NCBI GenBank assembly: GCA_963814315.1
Contig: CAWFCG010000003.1
Location: 1,302,001-1,366,000 of the forward strand
DNA length: 64,000 nucleotides
Direction: 5' to 3'
Origin: JAFMJV01 sp963814315
GTDB lineage: Bacteria; Chloroflexota; Limnocylindria; Limnocylindrales; CSP1-4
In this document: positions 48,260 to 56,078 of the stretch, one piece after another
Position numbering within the stretch: position 1 is the stretch's first letter
Layout of the letters: every line of letters starts with the position of its first letter
Notes under the pieces: model-generated
What the model was told of the DNA's origin: nothing
What the model saw: only the letters and a program-made list of their open reading frames with translations
Databases searched by the model: none
Translations under genes and position numbers: made by a program

Positions 48260-49270
48260 CTACTGCGAGCAGTTGGCGAGTGAGATCTCGTCGAACACGT
48301 CGGCGAAGGTGTCCGGCGTCACGATGGTCGTCGGAGCGACCGTGGACTCGGGCAGATCAACGCCATTGACGACGTTGTCGTACAGCACCTGGGCGGCGGC
48401 AGCGCCGACGTCCTGGCCGGAGATGAACAGCGCGGCCTTGAAGCCGGAGGGCTGCTCGGCGGCCCAGTACTTGCAGGCCTCGTAGGCGCCAAGGCCGACA
48501 CCGATGACGTTGTCGGGGCTGACACCCGCGGTGGCGAGTGCGTTGAGCGTGCCCAGGACGCCCTCGTCGTTGCAGGCGAAGACGACCCAGTTGGTGACGT
48601 CAGGATGGGCGGTGATGACCGGGCCGGCCGCGTCCTGCGCCGCCTGCGTCTCACCTGTGTACGGGACCTGGAAGATGGCGTCCTCGGGAACGCCGGCCTC
48701 GAGCATGGCTGCCTTGGAGGCATTGGTGCGGTCCTCGCAGACGGACAGCGTCTGGACCTCGGTCGAGAGCACGCCAAGCGTGATGGACTCGTCCTCGAGC
48801 CAACCACCCTCGGTCAGGATGCGTGCCGCCTCAGCGCCGACCTTGCCGCCCATGTCCGAGCCGCTGAAGCCGACGAAGGGGACGGGGTTGCCAGCCGAGT
48901 CGAGGATGCCGTCGTCGGTGGCGACGAGCGCCACACCGGCGGCCGCTGCGGCGTCAGCGATGGCCGGGCCGATGGTCTGGTCGGGCACGGTGATGGCGAT
49001 ACCGGCGGCGCCGGCGGAGATGGCATCGTTCACCAGCTGCACGCCGAGGCTCGGATCGAGCTTGGCGTCGGCCTTCAAGGCGCTGCCACCCAACTCCTCC
49101 GACTTGGCGACGAACGAGTTCTGCAGGTCGATGAAGTATTGCTGGTCAGCGCTCTTGTTGATGATGTAGAGCAGCGGACCCTCATCCTGCGCCGCGACCG
49201 GCAATGCCGATGCGGTCAGGAGGGCGGCGCCACCGACAGCCACCAGGACCTTCTTGAATTCGAGAATCAA
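48260..49270 (-). CDS. Sugar ABC transporter substrate-binding protein, second system
   Basis: A 336-residue CUT2-type binding protein. The signal peptide (FKKVLVAVGGAALLTASALPVA) is followed by AAQDEG. Ligand-domain landmarks are ADAKLDPSLGVQLVNDAIS and FSGSDMGGKVG. The TTG at 49270 was chosen because it places a normal signal peptide, with GGAGG 12 nt before it; a TTG ten codons upstream is possible. The ligand is unknown. The gene is divergent from the DUF5107/TPR gene. Confidence 0.87.
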   Translation of the reverse strand: MILEFKKVLVAVGGAALLTASALPVAAQDEGPLLYIINKSADQQYFIDLQNSFVAKSEELGGSALKADAKLDPSLGVQLVNDAISAGAAGIAITVPDQTIGPAIADAAAAAGVALVATDDGILDSAGNPVPFVGFSGSDMGGKVGAEAARILTEGGWLEDESITLGVLSTEVQTLSVCEDRTNASKAAMLEAGVPEDAIFQVPYTGETQAAQDAAGPVITAHPDVTNWVVFACNDEGVLGTLNALATAGVSPDNVIGVGLGAYEACKYWAAEQPSGFKAALFISGQDVGAAAAQVLYDNVVNGVDLPESTVAPTTIVTPDTFADVFDEISLANCSQ

Positions 49271-49326
49271 CCACGAGCTATTCCTCCGTTTCCTCCGCAA
49301 GGATCGTTGTCCTTGACACGGCTGAT

Positions 49327-49337
49327 GTTACCGTAAC
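49327..49337. promoter_or_regulatory. Palindrome GTTACCGTAAC upstream of the binding-protein gene
   Basis: A perfect 5-1-5 palindrome 57 bp before the proposed start at 49270. CACGTTACGTC about 30 bp further upstream shares its GTTACG half. It may be a LacI- or GntR-type operator; the regulator is not identified. Confidence 0.35.
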
Positions 49338-49425
49338 CCAACACAAAGCGACACTGTTCCTGACACGTTACGTCTGAATACGGCCCTCCTCGTCACGCCT
49401 TGAGATTGCTGCCAGCCCAACGACC

Positions 49426-49453
49426 GAAAGGTACGATTGGTCAGTACCAATCA
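49426..49453. promoter_or_regulatory. Candidate GntR operator shared with 9065-9090
   Basis: GAAAGGTAC and TACCAATCA flank GATTGGTCAG. Two interleaved palindromes are visible: GATTGGT-cagt-ACCAATC (49435-49452) and GGTAC...GTACC (49430-49448). Both outer 9-mers also occur before gntR at 9065, where only one base separates them. This suggests that the GntR at 9115 also controls the divergent ABC and DUF5107 genes. Confidence 0.5.
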
Positions 49454-49521
49454 TTTCGTCATCATACGCTTGCCGATGGCGGCCGTCACCTGGATCCGCC
49501 GCGCAGCCAAGGAGATCGACT

Positions 49522-52500
49522 GTGGCAGGACGCCACCCACTGCAGCTGCCTCGACGCCCCGTCGCCTTGCTCAGCCAAGCGGTCGCGGCATGGTCGGAGC
49601 CGGTGGTCATCGAAACCTATGCCACTCCCGAATCCGACCGCAACCCGCTGTTCCTCGAGCACCGGGTCTACCAGGGCTCATCTGGCCGCGTCTATCCGGA
49701 ACCTGTCACCGACCGCGTCTCCGATAGCGCCGTGCCCACCAAGTGGGAAGCGCTGCACCTGGAGAACGAGTACCTGCGGGTGATGATCCTGCCGGCCCTC
49801 GGCGGCCGCATCCATGTGGTCCAGGACCGCAAGACCGGCTACGACATCTTCTATCGCCAGAACGTCATCAAGCCTGCGCTCGTGGGCCTTTTGGGACCCT
49901 GGATCTCCGGAGGTGTCGAGTTCAACTGGCCACAGCATCATCGGCCCTCGACCTATCTGCCGACCGACTGGCGGATCGATTCGCTGGCCGATGGTGGCGC
50001 AGTCGTGTGGTGCTCTGAGCACGAGCCGACCGAACGCATGAAGGGCATGCACGGCGTCGTGCTTCGGCCTGGATCGGCGGTGCTGGAGTTGCAGGCGCGG
50101 CTGACCAATCGGACACCGTTCGTACAGACGTTCCTGTGGTGGGCCAACGTGGGCGTTCGTGTCCACGACGACTACGAGGCCTTCTTCCCACCTGATGTGA
50201 CCTACGTGGCCGACCACGCCAAACGCGCCATGTCCACCTTCCCCGTGGCGCACGGCCACTACTACGGCGTGGACTACGGTTCGCGGCCGGCTCGCGATGC
50301 CGACCTGCGCTGGTACCGCAACATCCCGGTGCCGACCTCGTACATGGCCATGGGCACGCGCAAGGACTTCTTCGGAGGCTACGACCACGCCGCCGGTGAG
50401 GGCTACGTCCACTGGGCCGACCACACCATCAGCCCGGGCAAGAAGCTGTGGACCTGGGGCGATCACGAGTTCGGCCATGCCTGGGATCGTGAGCTGACCG
50501 ATGCCGATGGCCCCTACGTCGAGCTGATGGCCGGTGTCTTCACCGACAACCAGCCGGACTTCGGCTTCCTGTTGCCGGGCGAGGTGCGGACCTTTCGGCA
50601 GTGCTGGTATCCGCTGCTGGGCATCGGGCCCGCGCACGAAGCCAACCTGGACGTGGCGGTCCACCTGGAGCGGCATGGCAACGGGGTGCGGCTTGGTGTG
50701 GCCGCGACCCGCGTCTTTGGCGGTGCCGTGGTGCGGCTGGACGCGGCTGGGGGCCCCGTCCTTGAGCACACTGCTGACCTGGCGCCGGACACACCACTCG
50801 TCGTCGACGAGCTGGAACTGCCGACTGGTACACACCTCACCGACCTGTGCCTGTCCGTGCACCATGACGGCGCCGAGCTGCTCCGCTACCGGCCCGCGGC
50901 CATGCATCGCAGCGATCCGCCACCATCCGCGACCGAACCGCCACCGCCGCAGGCCATCGACTCGCTCGAGGAGCTCTACCTCACCGGTATGCACCTGCAG
51001 CAGTACCGCCACGCCACCCGCCGGCCGGAGGCCTACTACCGCGAGGCGTTGCGGCGCGACCCCGGCGACAGTCGCTGCAACACCGCCATGGGCGAGTGGC
51101 ATCTCCGTCGGGGCGAGTACGCCGACGCGGAGCGGCACCTGCGGGCCGCGCTGGCGCGGCTGGCGGTCCGCAACACGAATCCGCGCGACGGTGAAGCCAG
51201 CTACCTGCTGGGCGTGACGTTGCGCCTGGCGGGCCGTCTCACTGAGGCCGACGAGGCCTTCGGCAAGGCCGGCTGGAACGGGGCCTTCACGACGGCCTCG
51301 GATACGGCGCGCGCCGAGATCGCGGCGATCTGCGGTGACGCCGACGCTGCCATGGCACGGCTCGATCGCGTCCTGGCGGCCAATGCTGCCGAGCCCGCTG
51401 CGCTGGGGTTGAAAGCGGCACTACGACGTCGCTCGGGCCAGCTTGAGGCGGCTCGCGAGCAGGTTGCCGCGATGTTGGCGGCGGATCTGCTGGATGTGCG
51501 CGCCAACCACGAGGGTGCCATGCTCGATGGCACCGACGGACTCCGGCCCCTTAGGTCGCTGCCTGGTGGCGCCCAGACCGCGCTCGATGTCGCCCACGAC
51601 GAAGCCCGCGCTGGCCTGTTCGACGAAGCCGTGGACGCGCTGCATCGCGCGCTCGCGGGCCGGCCGGAGCCGCGCCACCTGCCCATGTTGCACTACACGC
51701 TCGCCTGGCTCGAGGCACGTCGTGGGGACGCCAAGGCGGCGGCACGCCATCGACGCGCGGCGCGGAAGGCTGCTCCCGACCGCGCCTTTCCGGCTCGACT
51801 CGAGGAGATCGAGGTGCTGCAGTGGGCGATCTCGCAGGATGCCGGCGACCCGCGAGCGCCCTACTACCTGGGCAACCTCTTCTACGACAAGCGGCGCTAT
51901 CAGGACGCTATCGCGATGTGGCGACGAGCGGCCCGTCTCGATCCGGCGTTCGCCACCGTCCACCGCAACCTCGGCATCGCCGAGTTCAACGTGCTCGGGC
52001 GTCCGCTGCGGGCACTGGCCGCGTATCGCAAGGCCTACCGCGCGGATCCGTCCGATGCGCGCGTGCTTTATGAGCTCGATCAGCTTCGCAAGCGCCTGGG
52101 CCATGCCCCGGCGGCACGCCTCCGTGACCTCGAGGCGAGGCTCGCCATCGTGGAGCGGCGCGACGACCTGACGGTCGAATATGTGGCGCTGCTCGATCGC
52201 GTGGGTCGCTACGGGGATGCGGCCGCCGTGCTACGGAGTCGGCGTTTCCATCCGTGGGAAGGTGGCGAAGGACTGGTGTCGGCGCAGTGGGAGGTGGCCC
52301 ACCGGGAGCTCGCCCGTGCGGCGCTGCGGAGCGGTGATCCGGCGGGCGCTGCGATACCGGCCACAGCGGCCAGCGCCGCCGACCTGGTTCGTGCAGCCAT
52401 GACATACCCACAGAACCTGGGCGAGGGCAGGCATCTGTTGACGCCACAGAACGAGCTGCAGTACCTGCTGGGCGCGTGTCTGCGTGCGGCTGGTGATGAA

Positions 52501-52899
52501 GTCGGGGCAGCCGACTGGTTCGCGCGTGCCGCCGAGCCGCAGGGCGATCCCGAAGCACCGGCCGCCGATGGACCCTACTGGCAGGCGCTGGCCCTACGAG
52601 CCCTCGGCGACGACGCCGGAGCGGATGGCCGACTGGCCGACCTGGCCGCCGCCGCGGCCGAGCAGGCGCGAGCCGAGGTGCGCATCCCGTACTTCGCGAC
52701 CTCGCTCCCCACCCTGCTGCTCTTCGACGATGACCTGACGTTGCGTTCGCAACAAGAAGCCCTCTACCTCGATGGACTGGTGCTCCTGGGTCAGGGCCGT
52801 GTCGAGGATGCGCGGACGCGGTTCGAGGCGCTCCTGGCCGCTCGGCCCGACCATCTCGACGCCGCCCTCCGCCTCACCGAGCTGGCTCGCGGTTCGTAG
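49522..52899 (+). CDS. DUF5107 domain and TPR-repeat protein
   Basis: A 1125-residue protein. Residues about 70-460 form a DUF5107 beta-rich domain of the mutarotase/glycosidase-like fold (LPALGGRIHVVQDRKTGYD, GVEFNWPQHHRPSTYLPTDW, FLWWANVGVRVH, HEFGHAWDRELTDADGPYVELMAG). From about 470 to the end lie many TPR helix pairs (AYYREALRRDPGDSRCNTAMGEWHLRRGEYADAERHLRAAL, YYLGNLFYDKRRYQDAI). No signal peptide is seen, so it is likely cytoplasmic. DUF5107 proteins sit beside sugar transporters in many genomes, and a carbohydrate-active role is suspected but not settled here. GTG start with AAGGAG 7 nt upstream. Confidence 0.88.
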   Translation: MAGRHPLQLPRRPVALLSQAVAAWSEPVVIETYATPESDRNPLFLEHRVYQGSSGRVYPEPVTDRVSDSAVPTKWEALHLENEYLRVMILPALGGRIHVVQDRKTGYDIFYRQNVIKPALVGLLGPWISGGVEFNWPQHHRPSTYLPTDWRIDSLADGGAVVWCSEHEPTERMKGMHGVVLRPGSAVLELQARLTNRTPFVQTFLWWANVGVRVHDDYEAFFPPDVTYVADHAKRAMSTFPVAHGHYYGVDYGSRPARDADLRWYRNIPVPTSYMAMGTRKDFFGGYDHAAGEGYVHWADHTISPGKKLWTWGDHEFGHAWDRELTDADGPYVELMAGVFTDNQPDFGFLLPGEVRTFRQCWYPLLGIGPAHEANLDVAVHLERHGNGVRLGVAATRVFGGAVVRLDAAGGPVLEHTADLAPDTPLVVDELELPTGTHLTDLCLSVHHDGAELLRYRPAAMHRSDPPPSATEPPPPQAIDSLEELYLTGMHLQQYRHATRRPEAYYREALRRDPGDSRCNTAMGEWHLRRGEYADAERHLRAALARLAVRNTNPRDGEASYLLGVTLRLAGRLTEADEAFGKAGWNGAFTTASDTARAEIAAICGDADAAMARLDRVLAANAAEPAALGLKAALRRRSGQLEAAREQVAAMLAADLLDVRANHEGAMLDGTDGLRPLRSLPGGAQTALDVAHDEARAGLFDEAVDALHRALAGRPEPRHLPMLHYTLAWLEARRGDAKAAARHRRAARKAAPDRAFPARLEEIEVLQWAISQDAGDPRAPYYLGNLFYDKRRYQDAIAMWRRAARLDPAFATVHRNLGIAEFNVLGRPLRALAAYRKAYRADPSDARVLYELDQLRKRLGHAPAARLRDLEARLAIVERRDDLTVEYVALLDRVGRYGDAAAVLRSRRFHPWEGGEGLVSAQWEVAHRELARAALRSGDPAGAAIPATAASAADLVRAAMTYPQNLGEGRHLLTPQNELQYLLGACLRAAGDEVGAADWFARAAEPQGDPEAPAADGPYWQALALRALGDDAGADGRLADLAAAAAEQARAEVRIPYFATSLPTLLLFDDDLTLRSQQEALYLDGLVLLGQGRVEDARTRFEALLAARPDHLDAALRLTELARGS

Positions 52900-52916
52900 T
52901 CGACGTCGGACGGCGT

Positions 52917-53117
52917 GGGGCACGTTCCCGCATCGGACGACCCTGGGGCACGTTCCCGCATCGGACGACCCTGGGGCACGTTCCCGCGTGGCGGGACAAC
53001 GTGACCGCAGGCCCGCTCCCCATGCATGTTCCTCTCGTGGCCCGGGAAGGATCGTCACTACGTCCCTTTGAGCGGGAAGGACCTGCAGACAGGGCCCGCT
53101 CAGGCGGCCAGGCCGGT
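52917..53117. repeat. Hairpin-array repeat, copy C, with 28-bp tandem units
   Basis: Two exact 28-bp units beginning GGGGCACGTTCCCGCATCGG at 52917 and 52945 run into a third that continues as TCCCGC-gtg-GCGGGA with core GGGACAACGTGACC (52993-53006). Two more hairpins follow (GTTCC...GGGAAGGATCGTCACT and TCCC...GCGGGAAGGAC), ending CTGCAGAC and CAGGCCGGTCG. Copy D repeats this order over about 110 bp. It ends exactly where the scrambled pseudogene begins. Confidence 0.8.
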
Positions 53118-53905
53118 CGCAGCGCCAGGGCCGCCGTGAGGGCGGCAGCTGTGATTCGCTTCACGATCTGGAACCTCAAGCGTTGCTGCCCAGGATGAAG
53201 AGCAGTCCAACACCAAGATCGGCATGGCCAACCTGTCACTGAGCGCGCCATACTTCATCGGCATGTCCAAGGCCGTCGAGGCGGAGGCCGCCTCCTACGA
53301 CATCAGAGGTCAACTTCTCGACGTCACCGTCGGCGTTGGTGACCAACACGTCCACGTTTGCCGCCTGGATCGAAGCGGCACCAGCAGCCATGGCCGCCAT
53401 CAATGCCGCCGGTGTCCCGGTGGTGATGGTCGACCGCCTGCTCAAGGGCAGCGAATACACCAGCTGGATCGGCCCGGACAACTACGCGCTAGGCGTCCAG
53501 GACGGCCAGTTCGTCGTCGACCAGCTCGGCGGTGCCGGGCAGCTTGGCGTCATCCGCGGTGGCCCCGCTGACAACAGCATCGGCCTCGACCGCACCAACG
53601 GCCTGCTCAGCGTGGTCGAAGGGACCGACTTCGAAGTCGTGATGTACCCCGACTTCGCCGGCTGGAGCACCGACGGCGGATTCGCAGCGGCCGGGACGCT
53701 GCTGGCGCAGAACCCTGACATGGCGGCGATCTTCTGCGAGAACGATTCCATGTGCCTCGGCGCCCATAAGGTCATCGAGGACCAGGGCCTTTCGGACCAG
53801 GTCTTCGTGGCTGGCGTCGACGGCCAAGTGGAAGCCCTTGTCGAGATCATGAAGGACGGGCGCCCGAGCGGGTCGCCCGAGCGGGTCGCCCGTCAGGCCG
53901 CCTGA
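53118..53905 (+). pseudogene. Scrambled sugar ABC substrate-binding-protein gene
   Basis: Pieces of an RbsB-like binding protein. Plus strand: VAAQDEEQSNTKIGMANLSL (mature N-terminus), ...MSKAVEAEAASYD, then WIEAAPAAMAAINAAGVPV, VDRLLKG, IRGGPADNSIGLDRTNG, to VDGQVEALVEIMKDG, after which about 50 expected residues are missing. Minus strand, at the matching positions: the signal peptide VKRITAAALTAALAL with an SD (53117-53178) and the segment NVDVLVTNADGDVEKLTSDV (53299-53358). Both minus-strand pieces fit the gaps in the plus-strand protein, so each looks inverted in place. Frame shifts and a truncated C-terminus also block expression. It is flanked by repeat copies C and D in the same orientation. 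Confidence 0.82.
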
Positions 53906-53927
53906 CCGAGCCGTCGCACTGAGATGC

Positions 53928-53965
53928 AAGACCGCGGGGCTGGCCAAGACCTGCGCCGCGGTCTT
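53928..53965 (+). terminator. Hairpin after the pseudogene
   Basis: AAGACCGCGG (53928-53937) and CCGCGGTCTT (53956-53965) form a 10-bp stem with an 18-nt loop. It probably ended the original binding-protein transcript. Confidence 0.7.
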
Positions 53966-53982
53966 ACGGTCGGCCCGCATGA

Positions 53983-54178
53983 TGCAGGAGCACATTCCGG
54001 CGTGGCGCGAGTGCATTCCCGCGTGACGCGAGTGCATTCCCGCGTCTCGGGACAACGTGACCACAATGCCACCGTTCGTGCGCGTTCCTCCCGTCGTTCG
54101 GGAAGGATCGTCACTCCGTCCCGTTGCGCGGGAAGAACATGCAGACGAAGCTAGCTCGGTCGGTCAGGCCGGTCGTGT
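53983..54178. repeat. Hairpin-array repeat, copy D
   Basis: Core GGGACAACGTGACC at 54049-54062, preceded by two 21-bp units CGCGAGTGCATTCCCGCGTGA-like at about 54006 and 54027 and followed by TTCCTCCCG-tcgtt-CGGGAAGGATCGTCACT, then TCCCG...CGGGAAG, TGCAGAC and CAGGCCGGTCG. It matches copy C in order and orientation. About 110 bp of gene-free sequence follows before the aldolase at 54289, including GACGCGGGAACC near 54188. Confidence 0.8.
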
Positions 54179-54288
54179 TGCCCCGAGACGCGGGAACCCC
54201 TGTCGCGGCGCCACGACCTGCGCCTGATACTCGCACTCAAGACATCATGGCCATCGGGTGATCGGAACAACGCCACGGAGGAGACGCG

Positions 54289-54930
54289 ATGAACAACGTC
54301 CTTGAGCAGATCGAGCAGGCCGGCCTTGTTCCGGTCGTCGTCATCGACGATCCTGCCGATGCACCGGCGCTCGTTGGCGCGCTGGTGGAAGGTGGCTTGC
54401 CGATCGCGGAGATCACGTTTCGTACGCGAGCCGCGGTTGACGCCATCCGCGCCGCCACGGAGGCGCATCCGAACGCCCTCATCGGCGCCGGCTCGGCCCT
54501 GACCCCCGAGCACGTCGATGCGGCCGTCGATGCCGGTGCCCGTTTCGTCGTCAGCCCGGGGCTCGAGGAGCACGTGGTGCGTCGGACCCAGGATCGCGGC
54601 GCCGCGGCCCTGCCGGGATGCGCCACGCCCAGCGACCTCATGCGGGCGTGGCAGCTGGAGTTGCCAGTGGTCAAGTTCTTCCCCGCCGAGGCCAGCGGCG
54701 GGCTGGCCATGATCAAGGCCATCGCCGCGCCGTTCCCCGGCCTCCGCTTCGTGCCCACAGGTGGCATCGACAGCGGCAATCTTGAAAGCTACCTGCGCGA
54801 CCCGCGAGTCATGGCCGTCGGCGGATCGTGGATGATCCAGCCGGCGATGGTCCGCGCACGCGATTGGGCCGGCATCGTGGCCTCGACCCGCCAAGCGGTC
54901 GAAGCCGTGCGACGCGCTCGCGAGAGCTGA
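54289..54930 (+). CDS. KDPG/KHG aldolase-family protein 1
   Basis: A 213-residue class I aldolase of the Eda family. The catalytic glutamate lies in AEITFRT and the Schiff-base lysine in VVKFFPAEASGG; the phosphate/carboxylate loop is FVPTGGID. It should split 2-keto-3-deoxy-6-phosphogluconate (or 4-hydroxy-2-oxoglutarate) to pyruvate and an aldehyde. GGAGGA precedes the ATG. It converges on the KDG kinase gene with 14 bp between. Confidence 0.9.
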   Translation: MNNVLEQIEQAGLVPVVVIDDPADAPALVGALVEGGLPIAEITFRTRAAVDAIRAATEAHPNALIGAGSALTPEHVDAAVDAGARFVVSPGLEEHVVRRTQDRGAAALPGCATPSDLMRAWQLELPVVKFFPAEASGGLAMIKAIAAPFPGLRFVPTGGIDSGNLESYLRDPRVMAVGGSWMIQPAMVRARDWAGIVASTRQAVEAVRRARES

Positions 54931-54944
54931 CGAGGGCCGGCCGC

Positions 54945-55997
54945 TCAGCGGTTGACGCGCCCGGAGGCGTCTCCTCCAGCGAGCTGCTTCACCTCGGCCA
55001 CCGTCACGCGATTGAAATCGCCGGGGATGGAGTGCTTGAGGCAGCTGGCCGCGACGGCAAAGTCGAGTGCCTCGGCGGCGGGCATCTGCGAGATGAGCCC
55101 GTAGATCAGCGCCCCGGCGAAGGCGTCGCCACCGCCGACTCGGTCGACGATGTCGAGGATGTCGTAGCGCTTGCCGAGGTGGAAGCCAGATCCATCGCGT
55201 AGGCATGCCGACCAGCCATTGATGTCCGCGCTGCGGCTCTCACGCAACGTGATGGCCACGGCCGACAACTCGGGAAACTCGTCCATGACCTGCTCCGTCA
55301 GGGCCTCGTACGCCCCTCGATCCAACTCGCCGGAGGTCACGTCGGCCGCGGCCTTCAAGCCCAAGGACATCTGCGCGTCCTCCTCATTGCCGATGGCAAC
55401 GTCCACGAACGGCATGAGCCTGCACATCACCTCCGGCGCCGACTTGCCATAGCGCCACAGCTTGGCGCGGAAGTTGAGATCCAATGATGTCGTAACACCG
55501 GCACGCTTGGCCGCACGCAGGCTAGCTTCGGTGACGGCGGCTCCGCTCTCGGACAGCGCCGGCGTGATGCCGGAGATGTGGAACCACGTAGCACCATCGA
55601 AGATGGCATCCCAGTCGAACTCGGCGGGCTCCGCCAGGGCGATGGCCGCACCGTCGCGGTCGTAGACGACCGTCGATGCCCGCTGCGCAGCGCCCGCCTC
55701 CACGAAGTAGATGCCCATACGGCCGGGGCGCCGAAGGACATGGTCAGTCGCGACATGCATCCCCCGCAGCGCCGTGATGGCAGCGTCGCCCAATGGCCCT
55801 TCGGGGAGCGCGGTCACGTACCGTGCCTGCAGTCCGTAGTTGGCGACCGACACCGCCACGTTGGCCTCACCACCGGCGAACGTCGCCTCCAGTGACGGCG
55901 ACTGGAACAGCCGTTCGTGGCCGGGCGACTTCAGCCGCAACATCATCTCGCCCAGCGTTACGACGATCGGGGCATCGTTGGTGGTGAGAGCGCTCAT
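54945..55997 (-). CDS. kdgK: 2-keto-3-deoxygluconate kinase (PfkB family)
   Basis: A 350-residue ribokinase-fold enzyme. N-terminal VTLGEMMLRLKSPG and AGGEANVAVSVANYG match KdgK; the catalytic motif near the C-terminus is DRVGGGDAFAGAL, with Asp as base (GGGD replaces GAGD). Expected reaction: ATP phosphorylates 2-keto-3-deoxygluconate to KDPG for the aldolases on either side. The ATG at 55997 follows GGAG. Minisatellite repeats lie just upstream. Confidence 0.9.
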   Translation of the reverse strand: MSALTTNDAPIVVTLGEMMLRLKSPGHERLFQSPSLEATFAGGEANVAVSVANYGLQARYVTALPEGPLGDAAITALRGMHVATDHVLRRPGRMGIYFVEAGAAQRASTVVYDRDGAAIALAEPAEFDWDAIFDGATWFHISGITPALSESGAAVTEASLRAAKRAGVTTSLDLNFRAKLWRYGKSAPEVMCRLMPFVDVAIGNEEDAQMSLGLKAAADVTSGELDRGAYEALTEQVMDEFPELSAVAITLRESRSADINGWSACLRDGSGFHLGKRYDILDIVDRVGGGDAFAGALIYGLISQMPAAEALDFAVAASCLKHSIPGDFNRVTVAEVKQLAGGDASGRVNR

Positions 55998-56021
55998 GCG
56001 TGATCTCCTCGGGTCGGTCAT

Positions 56022-56078
56022 CTCAAGTCGTTGCTTCTCAGGTCGTCGCTACTCAGGTCGTCGCTACTCAGGTCGGTC
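56022..56078. repeat. 15-bp tandem repeat over the dehydratase stop codon
   Basis: Units at 56022 (CTCAAGTCGTTGCTT), 56037 and 56052 (both CTCAGGTCGTCGCTA), with a partial fourth at 56067. The dehydratase stop codon is inside the third unit. A change in copy number would alter the 41-bp gap before kdgK and possibly coupling. Confidence 0.85.

Noticed and set aside
49678..51138. A 486-codon minus-strand frame in the DUF5107 gene
   Set aside because: Composition and lack of any domain mark it as a shadow of the plus-strand coding frame.
52917..52972. 28-bp exact direct repeats as a CRISPR array
   Set aside because: The units are adjacent with no spacers, number fewer than three, and no cas gene is near.
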